Assembly: GCF_016805305.1 (NCBI RefSeq)
Contig: NZ_JAERQN010000009.1
Span: forward strand, 1-64,000
Direction of reading: 5' to 3'
Origin: Falsiroseomonas ponticola
Lineage (GTDB): Bacteria > Pseudomonadota > Alphaproteobacteria > Acetobacterales > Acetobacteraceae
Length of the DNA stretch: 64,000 nucleotides
Both the position numbers and the translations under genes were made by a program. Under the pieces are notes generated by a model, which was given only the letters and a program-made list of their open reading frames with translations, was not told the DNA's origin and did not search any database. Shown piece after piece: positions 35,965-44,604 of this stretch (position 1 is its first letter; each line of letters opens with the position of its first letter).

Positions 35965-37040
35965 GCACGTCCCAGCCGACGACGACCACCCCCGGCACCC
36001 CCGTCCCGGCCATCGAGGAACTGGCCCGCCAGATCGACCTCTCCGACCCCGGCTCCATCCTGCGCTTCGGCCAGCAGACCCAGACCCGCGCCCAGGCCGC
36101 GGCGGATGCCATGCTGGAAGGGGCCAGGAACCAGGAGACGGGGGAGGCCGGGCGCACCCTCTCCTCCCTGCTCGCCACGCTGCGCGGCTTCGACGTGACG
36201 AAGCTGGATGAACGTCCTGGCTTCTTCGCCCGGGTCTTCACCAAGGCGGGCGCCGAGGTTACCGGCATCATCCAGAAATACGAGACGGTGAAGGGCCAGA
36301 TCGAGGGTATCGGCGACAAGCTCGACACTCATCGCACGCGGCTGCTGGAAGACGTGGAGCGGCTGGAGCGCCTGTATCAGGCGACGCTCGAATGGTTCCA
36401 CGCGCTGGGCGACCACGTCCAGGCCGGCGAATCCGTTCTCGCCCGCACCGACCGGGAAGCGATCCCGGCGATGGAGGCTGCCGTCGCCGCCAACCCCGGC
36501 GACGACCTGGCGCCGCAGCGGCTGCGCGACCTGCGCGGCGCGCGGGATGAGCTGGACCGCCGCGTCCATGATTTGCGCCTGACGCGCCAGGTGGCGATGC
36601 AGGCGCTGCCTTCCATCCGGCTGATCCAGGAGAACGACAAGGCGCTGGCCAGCAAGATCCACTCCGTGTTGGCCAACACCGTGCCGCTCTGGCGCCAGCA
36701 GCTCGCCCAGGCGCTGGCCATCCACCGGATGCGCGAAGCCGGCTCCGCCGTGAAGCAGGCGACCGACCTGACCAACCAGCTGCTGACCGCGAATGCGGAG
36801 ACGCTGCGCCGCGGCAACATGGAAGCGCGGACGGAGCTGGAACGCGGCATCTTCGACCTCGCCGCCGTGCAGAAGGCCAATGCCGCCCTGGTCTCCACCA
36901 TCGAGGACAGCCTCCGCATCGCCGACGAGGCCCGCGGCCAGCGCGCCCGCGCGGCGGAGGAACTGGCGAAGCTGGAAGGCGACATCCGCCGCGCCCTGGT
37001 CCAGGCCAAGGCCGGCGCGCCTGTGACACGGCCGGTGTAG
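35961..37040 (+). CDS. telA: TelA/KlaA-family toxic anion resistance protein
   Basis: This 359-residue soluble, almost entirely helical protein belongs to the TelA family, first linked to tellurite resistance. Family landmarks are FFARVFTKAGAEVTGIIQKYETVKGQI, a Glu/Arg-rich coiled region (LLEDVERLERLY), LTRQVAMQALPSIRLIQENDKALASKI and the C-terminal QATDLTNQLLTANAETLRRGN. Its length is normal for the family. It is the last gene of the small three-gene operon, with a bulged hairpin 24 bases downstream. Confidence 0.93.
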   Translation: MSTSQPTTTTPGTPVPAIEELARQIDLSDPGSILRFGQQTQTRAQAAADAMLEGARNQETGEAGRTLSSLLATLRGFDVTKLDERPGFFARVFTKAGAEVTGIIQKYETVKGQIEGIGDKLDTHRTRLLEDVERLERLYQATLEWFHALGDHVQAGESVLARTDREAIPAMEAAVAANPGDDLAPQRLRDLRGARDELDRRVHDLRLTRQVAMQALPSIRLIQENDKALASKIHSVLANTVPLWRQQLAQALAIHRMREAGSAVKQATDLTNQLLTANAETLRRGNMEARTELERGIFDLAAVQKANAALVSTIEDSLRIADEARGQRARAAEELAKLEGDIRRALVQAKAGAPVTRPV

Positions 37041-37063
37041 CGCCGGGGCGCGGGGCGAAACAC

Positions 37064-37088
37064 GCGAAACCAAACCGCGCTGGTTCGC
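37064..37088. terminator. Bulged stem-loop after telA
   Basis: GCGAAACCA pairs with TGGTTCGC, with one unpaired A, across an 8-base loop. It may terminate the telA operon or be part of the leader of the next gene at 37140. There is no T-run. Confidence 0.4.
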
Positions 37089-37139
37089 CCGCCCCCAGGC
37101 CCTAGCCTTGCCTCCGGTCCCTGATGCCGGAGCCGCCGC

Positions 37140-38231
37140 ATGCCTGCCCCCGCCGCCAAGGCGCGTTTCGAATCCCGCCACTTCACGGGGCATCCGGCGG
37201 CGACGCAGTCGAAGCTGGATGCCTGCCTGGCCAGCGACCCCGCCCATCTCGTGCCCAACAGCCGCGGCCCGGCGGTGGAGGTGGTGCAATCCGCCCTGGC
37301 CAAGGTCGCCGCGCAGATCGACCCCCGCATCCCCGTCATCCGCGACCCCGCCGGGGAGTTCAAGGGCAGCACGCGGGATGCGGTGCTGGCCTACAAGACG
37401 CTGCGCGACATCCGCATCCCGCCCCGCCAGGTGGACGACATCGTCGGCCGCCGCACCATCTCCCTGCTGGATACGGAGATGCTGGCGCTGGAAGGCAAGG
37501 GCGTCACCCCGCCCGCCCCGGCGCCGCCTTCCACGGTCAAGGACGTGGTGGTGCAGATCCTGGGCTTCGGCGGGCGCAACTCCTCCCACCAGGGGGAACA
37601 GCAGGGCGGCAACCTGCTGCGGCAGGACATCATGTCCGATGCCTACCGCGCCAAGAAGAACCGCAGCCTGGAGACGATCGTCTTCACCGGCGGCCAATCC
37701 CCCAACCCCGTCGCCCGCATCGCCAGCATGGTGCGCGGCGCCATCATGGGCAGCGGCTCCGCCGTCGGCCTGGTCTGCCTGACCGGGGAGAGTGCCGGCG
37801 GCAAGAACGTGGTGGAGCTGGCGAACCTGCTGGCCAATTTCCCGCCCGTCATCCCGCTCGCCTATGTCGGGCTGTCCGACGCCGCCTTCTTCGACGCCGA
37901 TGCGATCTTCCCGCCGAACGCCGATGGCTCGAACCTGGAGATCCGCGCCCCCTTCTTCGCCGCCGGGGAGACGGTGAACATCTTCCAATCCGCGGGGAAC
38001 GGGACGGAGATCAGCTTCCGCCTGGCGCGGCGCATCTGGTCCGGCCGCATGCCGAACAAGGAGGTGCACGGCAAGGTCCGGAACTTCCGGCAGAACCGCG
38101 ACCTGACGGCGGAGGGCCTGGCCGTCGCGCGCGGCGACCGCACGGATTTCGAAAGCCTGCACGCCAGCGCGGCCTCGCTGGCGAATGAGGTGCACAAGGC
38201 CCGCATCCGCGCGCTGCTCGCCACCGCCTGA
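37140..38231 (+). CDS. Peptidoglycan-binding-like region fused to an alpha/beta-hydrolase-like region
   Basis: The N-terminal about 115 residues of this 363-residue protein resemble a peptidoglycan-binding domain (SRGPAVEVVQSALAKV, then STRDAVLAYKTLRDI and VDDIVGRRTISLLDTEM). After a Pro-rich linker (about 122-131), the C-terminal part has a nucleophile elbow GESAGGKNVVELANLL (Ser218), a strand with Asp247 (YVGLSDAAFF) and His310 (NKEVHGKVRNF), consistent with a Ser-Asp-His hydrolase. No signal peptide is visible, so export would need another route such as a type VI system or phage-tail device, or it acts inside the cell. I do not recognise a named family for the whole protein. Confidence 0.75.
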   Translation: MPAPAAKARFESRHFTGHPAATQSKLDACLASDPAHLVPNSRGPAVEVVQSALAKVAAQIDPRIPVIRDPAGEFKGSTRDAVLAYKTLRDIRIPPRQVDDIVGRRTISLLDTEMLALEGKGVTPPAPAPPSTVKDVVVQILGFGGRNSSHQGEQQGGNLLRQDIMSDAYRAKKNRSLETIVFTGGQSPNPVARIASMVRGAIMGSGSAVGLVCLTGESAGGKNVVELANLLANFPPVIPLAYVGLSDAAFFDADAIFPPNADGSNLEIRAPFFAAGETVNIFQSAGNGTEISFRLARRIWSGRMPNKEVHGKVRNFRQNRDLTAEGLAVARGDRTDFESLHASAASLANEVHKARIRALLATA

Positions 38232-38302
38232 ACCTTCCCGGTTGCGCCGCCGCCCCGTCCCGGGCCAGATGGCGGGCAAGAAGACCAGGGAGGATTTCCG
38301 TC

Positions 38303-39271
38303 ATGCCGCGTTCCACGCGCCGTGCGCTGCTGGCCGCCGCCGGCGCCACGCTGGCCCTGCCGGCGCTCGCGCAATCCTGGCCCTCGGGCCCCATCCGCAT
38401 CGTCGTGCCCTTCCCGCCGGGGGGATCGACCGATGCGCTCTCCCGCCTGCTGCAGCCGCATCTCCAGGCCGCACTCGGCCAGCCCATCGTGGTGGAGAAC
38501 CGGGCCGGGGCCTCCGGCGCGCTCGGCACCGCGCTCGTCGCCCGCAGCCAGCCCGATGGCAACAACTGGGTGCTGGTCTTCGACACCCATGCGGTGAACC
38601 CGGCGCTGATCCCGACCATGGGCTTCGACACGGAAAAGGACCTGACGCCGCTGCTGCTGTTCGGCACCGCGCCCATGGTGCTGACCGCGCACCGCACCCG
38701 CCCCTGGCGCAGCTTCGCCGCCATGGCGGAAGCCGCGAAGGCCCGGCCGGACACGCTGACCTACGGCACCATCGGCAACGGGTCGCTCGCCCACCTGACC
38801 ATGGCGCTGGTCGGCCGGGCGGCGGGGCTGCAACTCGTCCATGTGCCCTATCGCGGCGGCGGCCCGCTGGCCGTGGCGGCCGTGGCCGGGGAGGTGGACA
38901 TGCCCATCGCGACCCGCCCCGCCATCGGCGTGCATATCGACAGCGGCGCCCTGCTGCCGCTCGCCCAGACCGGCGCCACGCGCTCCCCCTCCATGCCCGA
39001 TATCCCGACCCTGGTGGAATCCGGCGTCCCCGGCATCGATGCCCGCGCCTTCTGGGGCTTCCTCGGCCCCGCCGGCCTGCCGGCCGCGATCCGGGGCCGG
39101 ATGGAAGCCGCGCTGCGCGGCGCGCTCGCCATCCCGGAGGTCCGCGCCCGCGTCCTCGCCCTCGGCATCGACCTCGACCCGCAGGGCGAGGCCGTCTTCG
39201 GCCCCTTCCTCTCCGCCCAGATCGCCACCTGGGGCCGCGTGGTGCGGGAGAACGGGATCCGCCCGGACTAG
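38303..39271 (+). CDS. Bug/TctC-family tripartite tricarboxylate-type binding protein
   Basis: This 322-residue periplasmic receptor has a leader (STRRALLAAAGATLALPALAQ) and the Bug-family sequence PIRIVVPFPPGGSTDALSRLL, followed by VVENRAGASGALGT and VHVPYRGGGPLAVAAVAGEVD. Such proteins bind carboxylates and are numerous in Acetobacteraceae and Burkholderiales, often without adjacent TctAB permeases, as here. A GGGAGGA ribosome site precedes the ATG. It ends overlapping the convergent YidB-like gene by 4 bases. Confidence 0.93.
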   Translation: MPRSTRRALLAAAGATLALPALAQSWPSGPIRIVVPFPPGGSTDALSRLLQPHLQAALGQPIVVENRAGASGALGTALVARSQPDGNNWVLVFDTHAVNPALIPTMGFDTEKDLTPLLLFGTAPMVLTAHRTRPWRSFAAMAEAAKARPDTLTYGTIGNGSLAHLTMALVGRAAGLQLVHVPYRGGGPLAVAAVAGEVDMPIATRPAIGVHIDSGALLPLAQTGATRSPSMPDIPTLVESGVPGIDARAFWGFLGPAGLPAAIRGRMEAALRGALAIPEVRARVLALGIDLDPQGEAVFGPFLSAQIATWGRVVRENGIRPD

Positions 39272-39954
39272 GTCCGGCGCCCCAGGCCGAAGGGGCGCAG
39301 CAGCTCATCCGGCTCCGCCTCCGGCAGCTCCTCGTCCCGCTCCGGCAGGCGCCCCCGCGGCGTCAGCCGGTCCACCATGCCCGGCAGGCCCCGGCTGAGC
39401 TGGGACAGGATCTCGTCCTGCCCCTCGCCGGTCGCGGCCGAGAGCTGGTCCAGCGCCTGGGGCGGGATGGCGCGGCGCAGCTCCTCCGGCGAGACATCGC
39501 CATTCGGCCCGTCCTGCACCCAGCTATCCACGCGGTCGCCGAGCCCCGCGCCGCGCAGCTGGTCCGCCAGGCTGGTCAGCCCCCGCGCGCCGCCCTGGCC
39601 GCGCATGAGGTAGGCAAGCAGCGCCAGCAGCGCCATGCCCTTCATGCCGCCGAGCCCGCTCGCCAGCCCGCCCAGCCCGCCGCCGGAGGGCATGGGGGAG
39701 GATGCGCCACCCCGCCCGCCGCCCAGCAGCCCGCCCAGGATGCTGCCGAGCCCGCCGCCCATCTGGCCGCCGTCCCGGCCCATCGGGCCGTCCCGCATCA
39801 TGCCGCCGTCACGCCCCGCCTCCTCCGCCGGCAGCCGCGGCCGGCCGAGCGGGGAGGGCGCCTCGCCGCCCGGCTGGTTCATCGGGCCCGGCATCGCGCG
39901 CCCGCCGCCATCGCCCAGCACCCCCGCCAGGATGCGGGACAGGATATCGCTCAT
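39268..39954 (-). CDS. YidB-like (DUF937) family protein
   Basis: This 228-residue protein has a Gly/Met-rich, low-complexity N-terminal half (for example GGLGSILGGLLGGG), a short hydrophobic helix (MKGMALLALLAYLM) and a C-terminal YidB-type domain: LGDRVDSWVQDGPNGDVSPEEL, then GEGQDEILSQLSRGLPGMVDRLTPRGRLP. YidB proteins have no settled function; a structural relationship to homeodomain-like helical folds has been noted for the family. Its upstream region holds a CCCCGC-CGC-GCGGGG hairpin at about 39990-40004. Confidence 0.85.
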   Translation of the reverse strand: MSDILSRILAGVLGDGGGRAMPGPMNQPGGEAPSPLGRPRLPAEEAGRDGGMMRDGPMGRDGGQMGGGLGSILGGLLGGGRGGASSPMPSGGGLGGLASGLGGMKGMALLALLAYLMRGQGGARGLTSLADQLRGAGLGDRVDSWVQDGPNGDVSPEELRRAIPPQALDQLSAATGEGQDEILSQLSRGLPGMVDRLTPRGRLPERDEELPEAEPDELLRPFGLGRRT

Positions 39955-40099
39955 GGTCGTCTACTCCCTGTTGGCGGGCACAACGCCCCCCGCCGCGCGG
40001 GGTTCGGCGCCGCCTGTGCGCGGGCAAACGCCCGATTCAGCTTTTGCGGGCATCCTCTCCCCGCCCGCCGGCCGCGGCGGCGGGGGCAGGAGGCTCGGC

Positions 40100-40585
40100 G
40101 TGAAAGGGATCGTGCTGCTCGCCATCGCGATGGCGCTGGCCAGCGCCGCGCCGGCGGTGGCGCAGACCTACCGCCAGCAGCTGGTCGGCCGCGCCGGCCA
40201 CGCCGCCATCATCCGCGTGTTCGAGAACGGGGTCTTCCAGCGCTGCGCCGCCACCAACGGCCAGGCGGGCGCGCTGCTGCGCATCGCCTTCACCCGCGAC
40301 CGCGCCTTCTCGCTCAGCGTCCCGGCCTCCGCCAGCGCGCAGGCGCCCCATGTGCTGACCCTGGTGCTGGCCGCCGGCGGCAGGCGGGACCTGGCCGGCG
40401 CCGCCAGCAATGACCGCGCCTGGGCCGAGATCGATGCCCGCACGGTGGAGGCGCTGGTCGCCTCCAGTGGGCCGCTCGTCATCCAGTACGGGCGGCACCG
40501 CTACAGCTGGGACACCGGCGCGCCGATGCGCGACATCCTGCTGGCGCTGCAGGCCTGCACCAACCGCGCGCTCGGCCAGCGCTGA
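40100..40585 (+). CDS. Exported protein of unknown function
   Basis: This 161-residue protein has a clear signal peptide (GIVLLAIAMALASAAPAVAQ). The GTG start at 40100 has an AGGAGG site 7 bases upstream. The mature part (HAAIIRVFENGVFQRCAATNGQAGALLRIAFTRDRAFSLSV and RAWAEIDARTVEALVAS) looks like a small beta-rich periplasmic protein with two cysteines that could form a disulphide. I recognise no family, and neighbours give no functional hint. Confidence 0.72.
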   Translation: MKGIVLLAIAMALASAAPAVAQTYRQQLVGRAGHAAIIRVFENGVFQRCAATNGQAGALLRIAFTRDRAFSLSVPASASAQAPHVLTLVLAAGGRRDLAGAASNDRAWAEIDARTVEALVASSGPLVIQYGRHRYSWDTGAPMRDILLALQACTNRALGQR

Positions 40586-40609
40586 AGGGCCGCCGCGCGC
40601 GCCCGCCGG

Positions 40610-41899
40610 TCAGAAGGCCAGCAGGTTCTCCCGGAAGGTCGCGTGCTCGTAGCGCCGGCGGGTCAGGCCACGGCGCTGCAATTCGGGCACCAGCCCGTCG
40701 CAGATCTCCGCGATGTAGCGGCGGGTGAAATCGGCATGGACGATCAGGAAGCCGTCGCCGCCGGCCTCCCGCATCGCCTCCGCCATCATCCCCGCCACCA
40801 TGTCCACCGTGCCGGTGAAGCGGATGCCGAGTTCCGCCCGCCCCGCCACCTGCCGCGGCGTCAGCCCCGCGAAGCGGTCCACCACCGATTGGTGCCCGTT
40901 GCTCACCAGCCGGGGCAGAGGCTCGTCCAGCGGAAACCGGGAGAAATCGATCCCGCTGAGGCGGGAGGCGGAGGCCAGGTGCTGGTCCACATGCAGCGCC
41001 ACATCGGCCTCCAGGATGCGCCGGCGATGCTCCGCCGCCTCCAGGCTGTGGTCCACCAGCGGGTCGATCAGGAACAGCACCTTGATGCCATCGGAGTCGC
41101 GCCCCATCGCCACCGCATCGGCGCGGATGCGATCCCGCGTCGCGCGCATGGAGGCGACATCCTTCGCCGAGGTGATGATCGTGTCCGACCATCGCGCCGC
41201 GAATTGCCGCCCGCGCGGCGACCCGCCCGCCTGGCACAGCACCGGCCGCACCTGCGGCGATCGCGGCGCGCTGAGCGGCCCGCGCACCTGGTGGAAGCGC
41301 CCCTTGTAGTGCAGGGGATGGACCTTGCCGCCATCCGCGAACAGCGGCGCGTCGCGGTCCATCACCACCGCATCCGGCGCCCAGCTCTCCCAGAGCCGCG
41401 TGACGATCTCCACGAATTCATCGGCGCGGTCGTAGCGCTCGTCATGCTCGAACTGCCGGTCCATGCCGTAGTTCTGCGCGCCGCCATCATTGCTGCCCGT
41501 CACCATGTTCCAGCCGACGCGGCCCTCGGTGACGTGGTCCAGCGTGTTCACCAGCCGCGCCAGCAGGAAGGGCGGGTATTCGGTGGTGGACATCGTCGTC
41601 ACCAGCCCGATCCGCTTCGTCGCCATGGCCATGTAGGGAACGAGCACAGCGGGATCGAGCTTCGGCGTCGCCATCGCGTATTTCAGGTAGTCGTCATGGC
41701 TTCCCTTGTGCGTGTAGGGGACGTTGGAGCTGTCCTCCATCATCACGTAGTCGAAGCCCGCGCGCTCCATCGAGACGGCGAGATCGACGAAGAGGTCCGG
41801 CATCATCCAGCGGGACTGGTCGCCGCCCCATTCATACCGCCAGGCCTTGGGGCCATAGCCGCGGGAGAGGAACCAGGCGAGGTGGAAGGGGCGGTCCAT
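40610..41899 (-). CDS. FMN-dependent monooxygenase (NtaA/SnaA/DszA family)
   Basis: This 429-residue flavin-dependent monooxygenase has the bacterial luciferase-like TIM barrel. Landmarks are DYVMMEDSSNVPY, STTEYPPFLLARLVNTLDHVTEGRVGWNMVTG, the conserved YDRADEFVEIVTRLWESW and VRPVLCQAGGSPRGRQFAARWSDTI. Relatives use FMNH2 from a separate reductase to oxidise chelators, sulphur heterocycles or antibiotic precursors. No reductase is nearby. The ATG at 41899 gives the normal N-terminus (RPFHLAWFLS). It is divergent from the alcohol dehydrogenase gene, sharing a 182-base upstream region. Confidence 0.92.
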   Translation of the reverse strand: MDRPFHLAWFLSRGYGPKAWRYEWGGDQSRWMMPDLFVDLAVSMERAGFDYVMMEDSSNVPYTHKGSHDDYLKYAMATPKLDPAVLVPYMAMATKRIGLVTTMSTTEYPPFLLARLVNTLDHVTEGRVGWNMVTGSNDGGAQNYGMDRQFEHDERYDRADEFVEIVTRLWESWAPDAVVMDRDAPLFADGGKVHPLHYKGRFHQVRGPLSAPRSPQVRPVLCQAGGSPRGRQFAARWSDTIITSAKDVASMRATRDRIRADAVAMGRDSDGIKVLFLIDPLVDHSLEAAEHRRRILEADVALHVDQHLASASRLSGIDFSRFPLDEPLPRLVSNGHQSVVDRFAGLTPRQVAGRAELGIRFTGTVDMVAGMMAEAMREAGGDGFLIVHADFTRRYIAEICDGLVPELQRRGLTRRRYEHATFRENLLAF

Positions 41900-42081
41900 G
41901 CGGCAGCCTTTCGCGAATGACGCGACCGGCGATTCCCTGGCCCCTCGCGGCGCTTCTTGCCCGCGCGCCGCCGCCCGCATGGGGCCAAGCCCTTGCCCCG
42001 CCTGTCAAGCGCGCCCCCGCCGCCTTGACCCCGCCGCGCCCCGGTGCTGGCGTGGCCGCGAAGCGTGAGGAGGGAATGCGC

Positions 42082-43149
42082 ATGCGGGCCTGGGCCGTGG
42101 TCGAGACGGGAAAGCCGTTGCAGGAGATCGAGCTGCCGACGCCGGTGCCGACCGGCAGGCAGGTGCTGCTGGAAGTCACCCATGCCGGCGTCTGCCATTC
42201 CGACCTGCATATCTGGGAAGGCGAATACGACCTCGGCAGCCGGGGCAAGATGAAGCTCTCCGACCGCGGCGTGAAGCTGCCGCTCGCCATGGGGCATGAA
42301 ACCGTGGGCCGCGTCGTCTCCTGGGGCCCTGAAGCCGAAGGGCAGGGGCTCGAGGTCGGCCAGACCCGCATCGTCTTCCCCTGGGTCGGCTGCGGCACCT
42401 GCGCCCGCTGCCGGGCGGAGGAAGACAACATGTGCGCGAATGGCCGCTCCCTCGGCGTCTTCCAGAATGGCGGCTACGCCACGCATATCCTGGTGCCGGA
42501 ACCCCGCCACCTCGTCGATCCCGGCACGCTCGACCATGCGCTGGCCGCGACCTATGCCTGTTCCGGCATCACCGTCTATTCCGCCATCAACAAGCTGATG
42601 CCGATGGACCCCGACGATCCCATCGTCCTGGTCGGCGCGGGCGGGCTCGGCCTGCAGGCCATCGCGGTGCTGAAGGCGCTCGGCCATCGCCGCATCGTCT
42701 CCGTCGATGTCAGCGCGGAGAAGCTGGAAGCCGCGAAGGCCGCCGGCGCCACGGACACGGTCGATGCGCGGGGCGACGACGTCACCGCGCGGCTGATGGC
42801 CACCTGCGGCGGCCCCGTGATGGCGGTGGTGGACCTGGTGAATGGCAGCGCCACCGCGCGCTTCGCCTTCGATGCGCTGGGCAAGGGCGGCAAGCTGGTG
42901 CAGGTCGGCCTCTTCGGCGGCGAACTCTCCCTGCCCCTGCCGCTGATGGCCATGAAGGCCGTGACCGTGCAGGGCAGCTATGTCGGCAATCCCAAGGAAC
43001 TGCGCGCCCTGGTGAAGATCGCGCAGGGCGGCGCGCTGCCGCCCATCCCCATCACGCGCGAACCGCTGGCCCATGCCGACAGCGCGCTGATGCGCCTGCG
43101 CGCCGGGCAGGTCACGGGCCGCATCGTGCTGACGGCGCAGGCCGTCTGA
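42082..43149 (+). CDS. Zinc-dependent alcohol dehydrogenase (MDR superfamily)
   Basis: This 355-residue NAD(P)-dependent dehydrogenase has catalytic zinc ligands Cys38 (AGVCHSDLHIWEG) and His71/Glu72 (GHETVGRVVSWG), a structural zinc lobe Cys104, Cys107, Cys110 and Cys118, and the Rossmann motif VGAGGLGLQAIAVLK. It oxidises primary alcohols or reduces aldehydes; the exact substrate is unknown. I prefer the ATG at 42082 to the one at 42076 because the GAGGAGGGA site is then correctly spaced. Two strong hairpins follow the stop codon. Confidence 0.93.
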   Translation: MRAWAVVETGKPLQEIELPTPVPTGRQVLLEVTHAGVCHSDLHIWEGEYDLGSRGKMKLSDRGVKLPLAMGHETVGRVVSWGPEAEGQGLEVGQTRIVFPWVGCGTCARCRAEEDNMCANGRSLGVFQNGGYATHILVPEPRHLVDPGTLDHALAATYACSGITVYSAINKLMPMDPDDPIVLVGAGGLGLQAIAVLKALGHRRIVSVDVSAEKLEAAKAAGATDTVDARGDDVTARLMATCGGPVMAVVDLVNGSATARFAFDALGKGGKLVQVGLFGGELSLPLPLMAMKAVTVQGSYVGNPKELRALVKIAQGGALPPIPITREPLAHADSALMRLRAGQVTGRIVLTAQAV

Positions 43150-43157
43150 CCGCCCGC

Positions 43158-43193
43158 ATCGCCGGCGGGCCATGATTCCGGCCCGCCGGCGAT
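43158..43193 (+). terminator. Perfect 14-base stem-loop after the alcohol dehydrogenase gene
   Basis: ATCGCCGGCGGGCC pairs perfectly with GGCCCGCCGGCGAT across an 8-base loop, starting 8 bases after the stop codon. It is one of the strongest hairpins in the window and is very probably a terminator or transcript-end structure, although no T-run follows. Confidence 0.75.
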
Positions 43194-43216
43194 ACCGCGC
43201 GCCGCCGCCGCGCGGT
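43194..43216 (+). promoter_or_regulatory. Second perfect hairpin, just upstream of the P450 gene
   Basis: ACCGCGCG pairs with CGCGCGGT over a 7-base loop. It begins directly after the 14-base stem and ends 11 bases before the P450 start codon, so it overlaps the space where a ribosome site should lie and could restrict translation initiation. Confidence 0.5.
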
Positions 43217-43227
43217 AGATTGGCGCG

Positions 43228-44604
43228 ATGAGCCACAGCGCCGCCCCCTACACGCCGCCCTTCCCGCCGCGGCCGGAGCGTTCGGAACGGGGCCTCAAGC
43301 TGCTGGCGCAGGCGCGCCGGGACTGGCTGGCGATCTGGCCCGCCAGCGCCTTCCGGCGGGAGACCATCTTCACCCGCTTCCTGTTCCGCGACGTCGTCAT
43401 CTGCAACTCGCCGGAGACGGTGCACCAGGCCTTCGTCGAGCAGCATGAGGTCTTCCAGCGCAAATCGCCCCAGCACCGCCAGGCGCTGAAGCCGCTTCTG
43501 GGCGACGGGCTCTTCGTCTCCGACGGGAAGCTGTGGCGGGAAAGGCGGCGCGTCGTCGCGCCCGTCACCCATGCCTCCCGCCTGCCGGACCTGGCGCCGG
43601 TGATGACGGAAGCTGCCGCCAGCCGCGCCGCCGCCTGGGCCGCCCTGCCGCCCGGCACGGTGATCGACGCGCTGGCGGAAATGGGCCACCTGACGGCGGA
43701 GATCATCTGCCGCACCATCTTCGGCCGTGGCCTCGGCGCCGATGCCGCCGCCACCGTCGTCTCCGCCTTCGCCGAATACCAGCGGGAGATCGGGCAGACC
43801 GACCTCGCCTCCTTCCTCGGCCTGCCGGAATGGCTGCCGCGCCCGGTCAACCGCCGCGCCCGCGCCGCGGCGCGGCGCATCCACGGCGTGGTGGACGGGC
43901 TGATCGAGACCATCCTGGCCGGCGGCAGCGGGGAGGCCTCGCTCATCCGCTCCATGGCGGAGGCCCGGGTGCCGGGCACCGACCGGCCGATGGACCGGCG
44001 CGCCTTCCGGAACGAGGCGATCGTCCTGTTCATGGCGGGGCACGAAACCACCGCCAATGTCCTCGCCTGGGCGCTGTTCATCCTGAGCCAGGACCGCGCC
44101 AGCGCCGCGCGGCTGGAGGCGGAGCTGGCCGCCACGCTCGGCGGCCGCCCCGCCCAGGTCACGGACCTGCCCGGCCTGCCCTTCGCCCGCGCGGTGGTGG
44201 AGGAGACGATGCGCCTCTACCCCCCCGTGCCCCTGCTGTCCCGCCAGGCCATCGGGCCCGGGCGGATCGCGGGGCGGGATGTGCGCAAGGGCGCGGTGGT
44301 GCTGGTGGCGCCCTGGCTGCTGCATCGCAACACCAAGGTCTGGGACCAGCCCGATGCCTTCATCCCCGACCGCTTCATGCCGGACGCGCCGCGCCCGCCG
44401 CGCCACGGCTACATCCCCTTCAGCACCGGCCCCCGCGTCTGCACCGGCCAGCAGCTCGGCCTGGTGGAGGCGATCATCTGCCTCGCCACGCTGTGGCAGG
44501 CCGCGCGGCTCGACCTGGTGGAGGGCACGCGCGTGATGCCGGTGGCGCGCCTCACCCTCCGCCCCGGGGATGGGCTGCCGATGCGGGTGCTGCCCCGTGT
44601 TTAG
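43228..44604 (+). CDS. Cytochrome P450
   Basis: This 458-residue heme monooxygenase has the I-helix motif AGHETT (270-275), the K-helix ExxR as EETMRLYPPVP (Glu326, Arg329) and the heme-binding FSTGPRVCTGQQL with Cys405. It is soluble, without an N-terminal membrane anchor. The long-chain or bulky-substrate P450s of this type usually need a ferredoxin and reductase, which are not encoded nearby. Its last 8 bases overlap the start of an LpxL-type acyltransferase gene, suggesting a shared lipid-related pathway. That link is inference. Confidence 0.93.
   Translation: MSHSAAPYTPPFPPRPERSERGLKLLAQARRDWLAIWPASAFRRETIFTRFLFRDVVICNSPETVHQAFVEQHEVFQRKSPQHRQALKPLLGDGLFVSDGKLWRERRRVVAPVTHASRLPDLAPVMTEAAASRAAAWAALPPGTVIDALAEMGHLTAEIICRTIFGRGLGADAAATVVSAFAEYQREIGQTDLASFLGLPEWLPRPVNRRARAAARRIHGVVDGLIETILAGGSGEASLIRSMAEARVPGTDRPMDRRAFRNEAIVLFMAGHETTANVLAWALFILSQDRASAARLEAELAATLGGRPAQVTDLPGLPFARAVVEETMRLYPPVPLLSRQAIGPGRIAGRDVRKGAVVLVAPWLLHRNTKVWDQPDAFIPDRFMPDAPRPPRHGYIPFSTGPRVCTGQQLGLVEAIICLATLWQAARLDLVEGTRVMPVARLTLRPGDGLPMRVLPRV

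Noticed and set aside
34896..38279. Open frame of 1127 codons on the minus strand
   Set aside because: It is antisense to TelA, the XpaC-like gene and the hydrolase fusion. Its product is low-complexity and has no recognisable domain.
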